Source: Dactylosporangium roseum
Lineage (GTDB): Bacteria > Actinomycetota > Actinomycetes > Mycobacteriales > Micromonosporaceae
DNA length: 64,000 nt
Direction: 5' to 3'
NCBI RefSeq assembly: GCF_025264685.1
Contig: NZ_CP073721.1
Span: 4,827,001-4,891,000 of the forward strand
Shown here: piece by piece, positions 50,497 through 58,490 of the stretch
How the letters are laid out: each line of letters starts with the position of its first letter
Numbering within the stretch: position 1 is the first letter of the stretch
Notes under the pieces: model-generated
What the model saw: only the letters and a program-made list of their open reading frames with translations
Database searches by the model: none
What the model was told of the DNA's origin: nothing
Translations under genes and position numbers: made by a program

Positions 50497-51926
50497 GGCT
50501 CGTCGTGGTCGGTGACACCGTCCTCGACCGGGACGTGGACGGCAGTGTGCACCGGGTGAGCCCGGACGCGCCGGCCCTCGTCCTGGACGAGGAGTCCGCC
50601 GTGGACCGCCCCGGCGGCGCCGGGCTCGCCGCGCTGCTCGCCGCCCGCTGCGGTTTCCCGGTCGCGCTGGTGACCGCGATCGCCGACGACGCCCGTGGTG
50701 CCCGGCTCGCCGAGCTGCTCACGGCGGCCGGGGTGGAGCTGCATCCGGTACCGCTGCCCGGCGCGACGCCGGAGAAGATCCGGCTGCGGGCCCGCGGCCA
50801 GGTCCTGCTGCGGCTGGACCGCGGCGGCGGGACGCGGCCGCCGGGTGACGTGCCGGACACGGCGCTCGCCCTGTTCGATGCCCCGGCCGCGGTCCTGGTC
50901 AGCGACTACGGGCGCGGCATGACCGGTCATCCGCGGCTGCGGGAGGCCCTCGCGGCCACGCCGGCGCCGATCGTGTGGGACCCGCACCCGCGCGGCGCCG
51001 CGCCGGTGCCCGGGGTGCGGCTGGTCACCCCGAACGAGGGCGAGGTCCGGACACTGAGCGGCGACGCGGGCGGCGGCGCCCGGGTCGCGGCCGCCACCCG
51101 GGCCGGCAACACGCTGCGCCGGCAGTGGCGGGCCGGTGCGGTCGCGGTGACGATGGGCGGCCGGGGCGCGGTCCTGTGCCATGCCGGCCCGACCCCGCTG
51201 GTCGTCCCGGCGCCGTCCGTCGCGGGCGGCGACTCCTGCGGCGCCGGCGACCGCTTCGCGGCGTCGGCGGCGATCGCCCTGGCCCGCGGCGCCCTGCCGT
51301 CGGAGGCCGTGCAGTCCGCGGTGGCGGAGGCCACGGAATACGTCATCGCCGGTGGTGTGACGGCGGCCCGCACCGACCGGACTTCCGGCGCGCCCGGGGC
51401 TTCCACGACCGCCGGGGCGGCCGGCGTCGACACGGCCGTCGGGGTCGACGCGGCCGCGCGGGTCGTCGCCGAGGTGCGCGCGGGTAACGGAACGATCGTG
51501 GCCACCGGCGGGTGTTTCGACCTGCTGCACGCGGGGCACGTGGCCACCCTCCAGGCCGCGCGGCGGCTCGGGGACTGCCTCGTGGTGTGCCTCAACTCCG
51601 ACGGGAGCGTCCGCGGGCTCAAGGGCGCCGACCGGCCCCTCGTCCCGCAGACCGACCGGGCCCGGCTGCTGGCCGCGCTCGGCTGCGTCGACGCCGTCGT
51701 GGTCTTCGACGAGCCCACGCCGGAGGCGACGCTCGCCTGGCTGCGCCCCGACCTCTGGGTCAAGGGCGGCGACTACGCCGACGGCGGGCCGGACCTGCCG
51801 GAGGCCGAGCTGGTCCGCCGCTGGGGCGGCCAGACCGTCGTCGTGCCGTATCTCGACGGCCGCTCCACCAGCGGCATGATCAGCGCCGCGCGCGGCGCCT
51901 CGCACTCCACAGGAGGGACAGCATGA
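50493..51926 (+). CDS. hldE: Bifunctional heptose 7-phosphate kinase / heptose 1-phosphate adenylyltransferase
   Basis: A 477-residue protein, the same length as E. coli HldE. Residues 1-300 are a PfkB/ribokinase-type kinase: GDTVLDRDVDG at 7-17, RPGGAGLAALLAA, and GGDSCGAGDRFAA near 246-258 with the catalytic Asp. Residues 335-477 are a nucleotidyltransferase: GGCFDLLHAGHV near 338-349 (the HxGH signature), DRPLVPQTDRARLLA and WVKGGDY near 425. The kinase makes heptose 1,7-bisphosphate and the second domain makes the nucleotide heptose, ADP in known HldE. An Ala/Gly/Thr linker joins the domains. Confidence 0.92.
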   Translation: MRLVVVGDTVLDRDVDGSVHRVSPDAPALVLDEESAVDRPGGAGLAALLAARCGFPVALVTAIADDARGARLAELLTAAGVELHPVPLPGATPEKIRLRARGQVLLRLDRGGGTRPPGDVPDTALALFDAPAAVLVSDYGRGMTGHPRLREALAATPAPIVWDPHPRGAAPVPGVRLVTPNEGEVRTLSGDAGGGARVAAATRAGNTLRRQWRAGAVAVTMGGRGAVLCHAGPTPLVVPAPSVAGGDSCGAGDRFAASAAIALARGALPSEAVQSAVAEATEYVIAGGVTAARTDRTSGAPGASTTAGAAGVDTAVGVDAAARVVAEVRAGNGTIVATGGCFDLLHAGHVATLQAARRLGDCLVVCLNSDGSVRGLKGADRPLVPQTDRARLLAALGCVDAVVVFDEPTPEATLAWLRPDLWVKGGDYADGGPDLPEAELVRRWGGQTVVVPYLDGRSTSGMISAARGASHSTGGTA

Positions 51927-52612
51927 CCCAGGCAGGACCAGCGATCCTCGTCACCGGCGGCTCGAGCGGCCTCGGCGCCGCGGTCGTCGACGCCGTCGTC
52001 AAGTCGGGCGGCAGGCCGTTCGTCATCGACCGGCAGCCGCCCGCCGAGGGGGTGCCCTGGATCGAGTGCGACCTCGCCGACACCCGCGCCGCCGAGGAGG
52101 CGACCCGCGGCGCCGTCGCGCAGACCGGGGGCCTGCACGGCGTCGTCACCGCGGCCGGCACGGACGTGCCCGGCAGGCTCGCCGACGTGCCCGCGACGGT
52201 GTGGGAACGGGTCGTCGCCGTCGACCTGCTGGCCACCGCGGCGGTGATCCGGGCCGCGCTGCCCACGCTCAGGGAGACGCACGGCAACGTCGTCACCGTC
52301 TCCTCGACCCTCGGCGTGAAGGCCGTCAGCGACGCCACCGCCTACTGCGCCGCGAAGTTCGGCGTCGTGGGCTTCACCCGGGCGCTCGCCGCCGAGCTGG
52401 CCGGCGAGGTCGGGGTGACGCTGGTGATACCCGGCGGCATGCGCACCCGGTTCTTCGACGACCGCGACGCGCGGTACCGGCCCGGGCCCGACGCCGTCCT
52501 CAACGACCCCGCGCACGTGGCCGCCTCGATCATGTTCGCGGTGACCCAGCCACGCGGCTGTGCGGTGCGCGAGCTGGTCGTGTGCGCCGAGACCGAGGCG
52601 TCGTACCCGTGA
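51923..52612 (+). CDS. SDR family oxidoreductase in heptose operon
   Basis: A short-chain dehydrogenase of 229 residues, of the classical and not the extended type. TGGSSGLG at 11-18 binds the cofactor, and the catalytic pair is Y and K in DATAYCAAKFG near 140, preceded by VSSTLG. The ADP-heptose 6-epimerase HldD is an extended SDR of about 310 residues, so this is not HldD. It may oxidise or epimerise the heptose or a later intermediate. The start is ATG 51923 with AGGAGGGA eight bases upstream, the best ribosome binding site in the operon. Confidence 0.85.
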   Translation: MTQAGPAILVTGGSSGLGAAVVDAVVKSGGRPFVIDRQPPAEGVPWIECDLADTRAAEEATRGAVAQTGGLHGVVTAAGTDVPGRLADVPATVWERVVAVDLLATAAVIRAALPTLRETHGNVVTVSSTLGVKAVSDATAYCAAKFGVVGFTRALAAELAGEVGVTLVIPGGMRTRFFDDRDARYRPGPDAVLNDPAHVAASIMFAVTQPRGCAVRELVVCAETEASYP

Positions 52613-53511
52613 TCCTCGTCCTGCGCGCGCTCGGTGTCGGCGACCTCGCGACCGGGGTCCCGGCGCTGCGCGGCGTCCGCCGCGCGTTCCCCGGCCGGCG
52701 CCTGGTCCTGGCGGCACCGGCGTGGCTGGGCCCGCTCGTGGCGCTCACCGGCGCCGTCGACGAGCTGCTGCGGTGCGCGGGCCTCGACGATCCACCGCGC
52801 GCCACGCGGCCGGACGTGGCGGTGAACCTGCACGGCAAGGGCCCGCAGTCGCACGACCTGCTGCGCTCCACGCGGCCCGCCCGCCTCCTGGCGTTCGGCG
52901 GCTCGGGTCCGCGATGGACGGACGAGGAGCACGAGGTGACCCGGTGGTGCCGGATGCTGGCCTGGTACGGCATCCCGTGCGACCCGGAGGACCTCGGTCT
53001 CGAACTGCCGCCGGCTCCGGTGACCGGCGTGACGATCGTCCACCCCGGCGCGAAGTCCGTGTCGCGGCGCTGGCCCGCCGAACGGTTCGCGGCCGTCACC
53101 CGCGCGCTGGTCCGCGCCGGGCACGACGTGGTCGTCACCGGGTCGGCGGCCGAGCAGCCGCTCGCCGCCCGGGTCGCCGAGCTGGCCGGCCTGCCGGGCC
53201 GCGCGGTCCTGGCCGGGCGCACCGGGCTGCGTGACCTCGCCGGGCTGGTCGGGCACGCCCGGCTGCTGGTCAGCGGCGACACCGGCGTCGCGCACCTGGC
53301 GACCGCCTACCGCACGCCGTCGGTCGTGCTCTTCGGCCCGATGCCGCCGGACCGCTGGGGACCGCCGCCGGACCGGCCGTGGCACCGGGCGATCTGGCAC
53401 GGCCGGACCGCCGAGCCGGGCGACCGCGGCGACGAGCCGCATCCGGCGCTGCTGGCCGTCACCCCGGACGAGGTGCTGTCCGAGGCGCTGCTCCTCCCGA
53501 CCGTCGCGTAA
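52609..53511 (+). CDS. Family 9 glycosyltransferase (heptosyltransferase-like)
   Basis: A 300-residue GT9 protein similar to LPS heptosyltransferases: VLRALGVGDLATGVPALRGVRRAFPGRRLVLA at the N-terminus (the conserved GD), VNLHGKGPQSHDLL near 72-85, IVHPGAKSVSRRWPAERFA near 143-161 and SGDTGVAHLATAYRTPSVVLFGP near 222-244. GTG 52609 overlaps the previous stop by four bases. It is the last gene of the operon, followed by a family 2 inverted repeat. With the fusion protein upstream it makes two GT9 domains in one operon, consistent with adding two heptoses or heptose to two acceptors. Confidence 0.9.
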   Translation: MILVLRALGVGDLATGVPALRGVRRAFPGRRLVLAAPAWLGPLVALTGAVDELLRCAGLDDPPRATRPDVAVNLHGKGPQSHDLLRSTRPARLLAFGGSGPRWTDEEHEVTRWCRMLAWYGIPCDPEDLGLELPPAPVTGVTIVHPGAKSVSRRWPAERFAAVTRALVRAGHDVVVTGSAAEQPLAARVAELAGLPGRAVLAGRTGLRDLAGLVGHARLLVSGDTGVAHLATAYRTPSVVLFGPMPPDRWGPPPDRPWHRAIWHGRTAEPGDRGDEPHPALLAVTPDEVLSEALLLPTVA

Positions 53512-53583
53512 CCCCGGCACCCCGCGCCCACCCGCGCCCACCCACCCACCCGCGCACCCACCCACCCGCGCCCACCCAGCCGC

Positions 53584-53659
53584 GTTGATCATGCACTTGT
53601 GGTGCCGGACAAACACGGACATTCTGGGAGTGTCGCGGCACCACAGGTGCATGATCAAC
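53584..53659. repeat. Interspersed inverted repeat, family 2, copy 2
   Basis: A 76-base element with 23-base arms that differ at one position: GTTGATCATGCAC...GTGGTGCC and GGCACCAC...GTGCATGATCAAC. A central GGACA/TGTC hairpin is shared with copy 1. It lies between the convergent GT9 and gnd genes, 73 bases after the heptose operon stop. The preceding 70 bases are a CCCACCCA-type low-complexity run. Confidence 0.9.
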
Positions 53660-53664
53660 ACCGG

Positions 53665-55101
53665 TCAGGCGTGGTGCTCCTGCTTGTCGCCGGCCCACTC
53701 GACGTGGAAGGCGCCGTCGCGGTCGGTCCGGCGGTAGGTGTGCGCGCCGAAGTTGTCCCGCAGGCCCTGGATCAGCGAGGCGGGCAGGCGCTCGGCGCGC
53801 AGGCCGTCGAAGTACGACAGCGAGGACGAGAACGCCGGGGCCGGGATGCCCGCCTCGGCGGCCGCGGCGACGACCCGGCGCCAGCTCGGCACGCCGTCGT
53901 TGACGCCGGCGGCGAAGTACGGCGCCACCATGAGGCTCTTGAGGGTCGGGTTCTCGTCGTAGGCTTCGCGGATGCGGTCGAGGAACCGGGCGCGGATGAT
54001 GCAGCCGCCGCGCCAGATCGTCGCGAGGCCGCCCCGGTCGATGCTCCAGCCGAACTCCTCGCTGCCGGCCTGGATGTGGTCGAAACCCTGCGCGTAGGCG
54101 ACGATCTTCGACGCGTACAGCGCCCGGCGCACGTCCTCGACGAACTGGTCGCGGTCCTTGACCTCGATCTGCGCGCGGTCGGTGCCGAAGGCCTCGCGGG
54201 CGGCGGCGCGCTGGTCGGCGTGGCCGGACAGGGACCGGGCGAACGTCGCCTCGGCGATGCCGGTGATCGGCACGCCCAGGTCGAGGGCGCTCTGCACGGT
54301 CCAGCGGCCGGTGCCCTTCTGCTCGGCCTGGTCGAGCACGATGTCGACGAACCCCTTGCCAGTCGCCGAGTCGACGTGGCCGAGCACGTCGGCGGTGATC
54401 TCGATGAGGAACGACTCGAGGTCGCCCGTGTTCCAGGTGCGGAAGATGTCGGCGATCTCCGCCGGGGTGGCGCCCAGGCCGGCCCGCAGCAGGTCGTACG
54501 CCTCGGCGATGAGCTGCATGTCGGCGTACTCGATGCCGTTGTGCACCATCTTCACGAAGTGCCCGGCGCCGTCCGGCCCGATGTGGGCGCAGCATGGGGT
54601 GCCGTCGACCTTGGCGGCGATCTTCTCGAACATGGGGCCGAGCGTCCGGTACGACTCCGGGGAGCCACCTGGCATGATGCTCGGGCCGAGCAGCGCGCCC
54701 TCCTCGCCGCCGGAGACGCCGGTGCCGACGAAGTGCAGGCCGTGCCCGCGCAGCTTCTGCTCGCGGCGGCGGGTGTCGGCGAAGTGGGCGTTGCCGGCGT
54801 CGACGATCATGTCGCCCGCTTCCAGCAGCGGTACCAGCTCGTCGATCACGGCGTCGGTGGGCGCGCCGGCCTTCACCATGACGATGACGGCCCGCGGGCG
54901 GGCGAGCGAGGCGACAAAGTCCGCCATCGACTCGCCCGGCACGAAGGTGCCCTCGTGCCCGAACTCGTCCACGAGACGGCGGGTGCGCTCGTACGAGCGG
55001 TTGTGCACGGCGACGGCGTAACCGTTGCGGGCCAGGTTGCGGGCCAGGTTACGGCCCATCACCGCGAGGCCGGTCACGCCGATCTGCGCCAGGTCGGACA
55101 T
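53665..55101 (-). CDS. gnd: 6-phosphogluconate dehydrogenase, decarboxylating
   Basis: A 478-residue NADP-linked enzyme of the pentose phosphate pathway that yields ribulose 5-phosphate. The N-terminal Rossmann motif is GVTGLAVMGRNLARN at 8-22. Catalytic-domain motifs include GGEEGALLGPSIMPGG near 128-143 and KMVHNGIEYADMQLI near 180-194 with the active-site Lys. The C-terminal tail ends in YRRTDRDGAFHVEW. The length is that of the long Gnd form. The start is ATG 55101. It is convergent with the heptose operon and leads to sedoheptulose 7-phosphate, so proximity may be meaningful. Confidence 0.95.
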   Translation of the reverse strand: MSDLAQIGVTGLAVMGRNLARNLARNGYAVAVHNRSYERTRRLVDEFGHEGTFVPGESMADFVASLARPRAVIVMVKAGAPTDAVIDELVPLLEAGDMIVDAGNAHFADTRRREQKLRGHGLHFVGTGVSGGEEGALLGPSIMPGGSPESYRTLGPMFEKIAAKVDGTPCCAHIGPDGAGHFVKMVHNGIEYADMQLIAEAYDLLRAGLGATPAEIADIFRTWNTGDLESFLIEITADVLGHVDSATGKGFVDIVLDQAEQKGTGRWTVQSALDLGVPITGIAEATFARSLSGHADQRAAAREAFGTDRAQIEVKDRDQFVEDVRRALYASKIVAYAQGFDHIQAGSEEFGWSIDRGGLATIWRGGCIIRARFLDRIREAYDENPTLKSLMVAPYFAAGVNDGVPSWRRVVAAAAEAGIPAPAFSSSLSYFDGLRAERLPASLIQGLRDNFGAHTYRRTDRDGAFHVEWAGDKQEHHA

Positions 55102-55268
55102 CTACGATGCACCTCATCCAGTCGTTGCGATCCACGCCCGGACCGGTATCACTACCCCGTGATCACGGACCGAAGCGGCGTCGGACCAGGCTACCCGCCC
55201 GCCGTCCGGCCGCGGCACGGCCGGGACGCGGTTCCAGCAGCCAGGATCCGCGGCCGTCGTCCATCTCG

Positions 55269-55826
55269 CTACCTGACGCGGACCCCGTCGAGCGCGATCG
55301 CGAGCACCCGCTCGCGTTGCGCCTCGTCGACGTAGCCGCCGCCGGTGATCCCGGCGACGAGCCGCAGCAGGTCGTCGAAGGTCAGGTCGGCGCGGGCGAC
55401 CCCGGCCTCCTGCGCGCGGGTCAGCAGCGGCTCGCCCGCCGCGTACATCCCGGCGCGGCCGCCGCGCATCATCTCCGAGTCACGGTTGAGCGCCTCGGAG
55501 ATGGCCCGCTTGGTGGCGACGTAGGCGACGAACCGGCGCAGCCAGGCCGTCAGCGCCTCCCAGGGCGGCAGCTCGGCGACCAGCCCGGCGGCCCGGCAGA
55601 GGTCCTCGATCTCGCCCACGTATACGCTGTCGAACAGATCCTGGCGGGTAGGGAAGTTGCGGTAGAGCGTGCCGATGCCCACCCCGGCCCGGCGCGCGAT
55701 GTCCTCGAGGGAGGCGCCGGTGCCGTGCTCGGCGAAGGCGCCGCGCGCGGCGGTGAGCAGGGCGTCGAAGTTGCGCCGGGCGTCCGCGCGCCGCGGGCGG
55801 CGCACGGCGGGTGTCGGCTCCGTCAC
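55269..55826 (-). CDS. TetR family transcriptional regulator
   Basis: A 185-residue regulator. The N-terminal helix-turn-helix lies at about 28-62 (ASLEDIARRAGVGIGTLYRNFPTRQDLF) and the all-helical ligand domain follows. The start is ATG 55826. A perfect palindrome, GTGGAGG-CTTA-CCTCCAC, lies 30 bases upstream and is probably its own operator. The adjacent upstream gene on the same strand encodes an unknown protein. The ligand is unknown. Confidence 0.88.
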   Translation of the reverse strand: MTEPTPAVRRPRRADARRNFDALLTAARGAFAEHGTGASLEDIARRAGVGIGTLYRNFPTRQDLFDSVYVGEIEDLCRAAGLVAELPPWEALTAWLRRFVAYVATKRAISEALNRDSEMMRGGRAGMYAAGEPLLTRAQEAGVARADLTFDDLLRLVAGITGGGYVDEAQRERVLAIALDGVRVR

Positions 55827-55855
55827 GGTGTCGGTTCCTCGAGGTCGGAGGCATT

Positions 55856-55873
55856 GTGGAGGCTTACCTCCAC
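55856..55873. promoter_or_regulatory. Palindromic operator upstream of the TetR gene
   Basis: GTGGAGG (55856-55862), CTTA, CCTCCAC (55867-55873): a perfect seven-base inverted repeat of typical TetR operator size, next to an AT-richer stretch (actttagcaaag) that probably contains the promoter. Confidence 0.6.
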
Positions 55874-55942
55874 TTTAGCAAAGCGGCACCGACGGCCGAG
55901 ATCCGCGGTGCGCCGCTCGACCGGCTCCGGGCCCGTCCGGCC

Positions 55943-56425
55943 TCACGGCACCCCGAAGCCGGCGATCGGCACGAAGTCGTGGACCGCCGTGCCGCGGTGC
56001 TGGTTGATCAGGCTGTGGCTGTTCAGCTCGATCAGCGCCGCGTCCGGCGGCACGACACCCGTGTAGTCGACGCGGCCCCTGGGGCTGACCAGGCAGAACA
56101 GGATCTCGTAGCCGGCCATGACGTACCGGCCCTGGCCGAGGTCCCGACGTTTGCGGCCGATCCAGCGCGCCACCTGCTCCGGCGTGCCGACGCTCGACAC
56201 GTGGGTGACCCAGCAGTCCGGGTAGAACCGCAGATAGCTGAAGCTGTCCTGCTCGGGCCACTGCGCGACGTACAGGCCGTCGCACCGGGGCGTGACCGGC
56301 GGCAGAGGGTCCACGTTCGCCGCCAATCCCGCATCGGTACCGCATGAGCCTCGGACGAGCGGAGTATAAGCGCCCTTCGCCGGCCACCTCCCTGGTACCA
56401 CCGCGATCGCATCGACGCTGGTCAT
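55943..56425 (-). CDS. Hypothetical protein
   Basis: A 160-residue protein with good codon bias and mixed alpha/beta character, including GLYVAQWPEQDSFSYLRFYPD near 50-70 and YEILFCLVSPRGRVDYTG near 105-122. There is no signal peptide or membrane helix. I do not recognise a family. The start is ATG 56425. It lies upstream of the TetR gene on the same strand and divergent from a GNAT gene. Confidence 0.7.
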   Translation of the reverse strand: MTSVDAIAVVPGRWPAKGAYTPLVRGSCGTDAGLAANVDPLPPVTPRCDGLYVAQWPEQDSFSYLRFYPDCWVTHVSSVGTPEQVARWIGRKRRDLGQGRYVMAGYEILFCLVSPRGRVDYTGVVPPDAALIELNSHSLINQHRGTAVHDFVPIAGFGVP

Positions 56426-56475
56426 GGTGGTTGAGGGGGCCAGCGCCCGGGCGGGCGACGCCCTAGGCTGGCGGG

Positions 56476-57195
56476 GTGCCGACGGAGCCGCTGACTCTCG
56501 CCACGGACAACGCCGCCGCCTTCTGGACCGCGGTCGGCGAGGCCCGCGGCGACGCGCTGACCCGCCGGCCGGGGTTCCTCGCGGTCTCCGGGGACGCGCG
56601 GGCCGGTCTGCGGGTCCTGACGCTGCGTGCCGACCCGTCCGGCGGCGACCTCTCCGAGCTGATCGCCCTGGTTCGGCAGGGCACCGGCCGCCGCGTGATG
56701 GTCGAGGACGCCTACGGGTCGGTCGACATGAGCCCGCTCGGGCTCGCCGCCCGGCAGCTACCGATCATGATCCGCCACCCCGGCGCCCCGCTGCCCGCGC
56801 CGAGCGTCCCGGTCACCCGCGTGACGTCCGCGGACGACCTGCGCACGGCCGAGCGGATCGTCGTCGACGGGTTCGCCCTGGAGCACTTCCAGCCGTACCG
56901 GCCGGGGGTGGTCTTCCCGCCGGCACTGCTCGACCGGGTCGAGCTGTTCCTGGCCGCGATCGACGGGGAGCCCGCCGGCGCCTGCCTGGTGAACCCGGAC
57001 GCGGCCGCGGTCGGGATCTACTGGGTGACCACGATGCCCGAGTTTCGCTCCCGGGGCGTCGGCCGGGCGATCATGCACGAGGTGCTGACCCGCTTCGACT
57101 CCCGGCCGGTGACGCTCACCGCCACGCGGTCCGGCCGGCGGCTGTACGAGTCGCTCGGCTTCGACCGGATCGCCGCCGCTACGTGGTGGGCGTGA
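56476..57195 (+). CDS. GNAT family N-acetyltransferase
   Basis: A 239-residue acetyltransferase. The N-terminal 100 residues are an accessory region. The GNAT domain follows, with VTRVTSADDLRTAERIVVDGF near 113 and the acetyl-CoA loop in TTMPEFRSRGVGRAIMHEVL near 189-208, where RSRGVGRA is the Q/RxxGxG/A motif. SGRRLYESLGF near 220 is typical of the last strand. GTG 56476 has TAGGCT at 56464-56469 six bases upstream, so it is probably leaderless. The substrate is unknown. Confidence 0.87.
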   Translation: MPTEPLTLATDNAAAFWTAVGEARGDALTRRPGFLAVSGDARAGLRVLTLRADPSGGDLSELIALVRQGTGRRVMVEDAYGSVDMSPLGLAARQLPIMIRHPGAPLPAPSVPVTRVTSADDLRTAERIVVDGFALEHFQPYRPGVVFPPALLDRVELFLAAIDGEPAGACLVNPDAAAVGIYWVTTMPEFRSRGVGRAIMHEVLTRFDSRPVTLTATRSGRRLYESLGFDRIAAATWWA

Positions 57196-57263
57196 GTGGC
57201 GGGGCGGGATCGGCGCACGAGCGCCGCGACCCGCTCGCCGCGGCGGGGTGGCCCGTCCGGCCC

Positions 57264-58421
57264 TCAGCGCGGCCGGACGACCCAGTCGGGGTGCTGCTCG
57301 GCGAAGGCGTCGAGGCGGTCGGCGCGGGCCGCCGCGAAGAGCTCCCCGGTGGTCCCGTCGAGGGTTTCGTACGACCTGCCGCCCCGCGTGTCGGAGTTGA
57401 ACCGCCCGCCGTTGGTGCGCAGCATGGTGAGCTCCTCCGGGCCGATCCCGCGGAGCCGCAGCATCCACTCGGTGAGCGAGTGCCCGTTGCCGTCGAACGT
57501 CAGCGAGTCGCCGACCGCGGTGAGCGTCCGGTCCAGCGCGACCGGGTTGGTCAGCACGCCGGCCGAGGTGATCCGGTCCGCGAGCGCCAGGAGGAGTTGC
57601 TGCTGGTGGCGCTGCCGGCCGTAGTCGCCGTCGGGCAGCAGTTCCCGCTGCCGTACGTAGTCCAGCGCCTCCCAGCCGGCGAAGTGACGGCAGCCGACGC
57701 GGTACACCTGGGGACGGACGCCCGCGATCCGCTCGGGCCGGAAGTCGGGCGGGATCAGCCGGTAAGGCGCGGTCTGCCGGCCCTGCGCGTCCCAGCCGAT
57801 GTGCACGGAGGTCGTCTCGGCGTCGACGCACAGGTCGACCCCGCCGACGGCGTCGACCACCGTGCGCAGCCCGGTGAAGTCGACGATCGCCCCGGCGTCG
57901 AGCACGAGCCCGGTGAGCCGCTGGACGGTGAGCGCGAGCAACTGGAACCCGCCGGCCCGCCCGCCCCGCCCCGATCCCACGGCGAACGCCGCGTTGAGCT
58001 TGTCGGTGCCGTGACCGGGGATCTCGACGCGGGTGTCCCGGGGCAGCGACACGAGGTACGCCCGCTGACCGGAGGCGGCGACGTGCAGGACGATGACGGA
58101 GTCGGCGCGGGCGCCGGCCTGGTCCTCCTGCGGCCGGGCGTCGATGCCGACGAGGAGCACGTTGTAGCCGGGCTGCCGATCGAGCTCCTCCTGGGTGACG
58201 ACCGGCGCCCGCGTGGCCCGGCCCCCGGGCGGAGCGGACGGCCGCGGCGCCGACTCGATGGTGATGTCCCGCGGCCCGTCCCCGCCCCGGGCGGCGTCCC
58301 CGAGCAGGTCGAGCTGATCGACGTTGGCGACGTAGTGTTGCCAGGCGAGTGTTCCCCCGCCGGCCATGACGGCGACGGCGAGGACCCCGACGAGCGCCTG
58401 GCGCACGAACCGCCGACCCAT
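57264..58421 (-). CDS. LytR-CpsA-Psr (LCP) family protein
   Basis: A 385-residue membrane enzyme of the LCP family, which transfers glycopolymers from lipid carriers to peptidoglycan. One N-terminal helix (about 8-28) anchors it. The extracytoplasmic LCP domain has NVLLVGIDARPQE near 85, ADSVIVLHV near 104, LVSLPRDTRVEIPG near 121-134 with the conserved Arg pair, and DYVRQRELLPDGDYGRQRHQQQLL near 258. ATG 58421 is preceded by AGGAGGAGG. Its position 4 kb from the heptose operon makes that glycan a possible substrate, but no direct link is shown. A sulfotransferase gene lies upstream. Confidence 0.9.
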   Translation of the reverse strand: MGRRFVRQALVGVLAVAVMAGGGTLAWQHYVANVDQLDLLGDAARGGDGPRDITIESAPRPSAPPGGRATRAPVVTQEELDRQPGYNVLLVGIDARPQEDQAGARADSVIVLHVAASGQRAYLVSLPRDTRVEIPGHGTDKLNAAFAVGSGRGGRAGGFQLLALTVQRLTGLVLDAGAIVDFTGLRTVVDAVGGVDLCVDAETTSVHIGWDAQGRQTAPYRLIPPDFRPERIAGVRPQVYRVGCRHFAGWEALDYVRQRELLPDGDYGRQRHQQQLLLALADRITSAGVLTNPVALDRTLTAVGDSLTFDGNGHSLTEWMLRLRGIGPEELTMLRTNGGRFNSDTRGGRSYETLDGTTGELFAAARADRLDAFAEQHPDWVVRPR

Positions 58422-58490
58422 GCTGTCCTCCTCCTGGAGCAGCATCGGCAGCCACCGGGTGCGGTTGAGGAGTATCGCCCGGCGGGAGCG

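Noticed and set aside
43509..53511. Secondary metabolite cluster of the septacidin or hygromycin type
   Set aside because: The heptose enzymes fit, but there is no nucleoside, aminocyclitol, PKS or NRPS gene, no exporter and no resistance gene. Five transferase domains favour a glycan. The alternative is kept only as a possibility.
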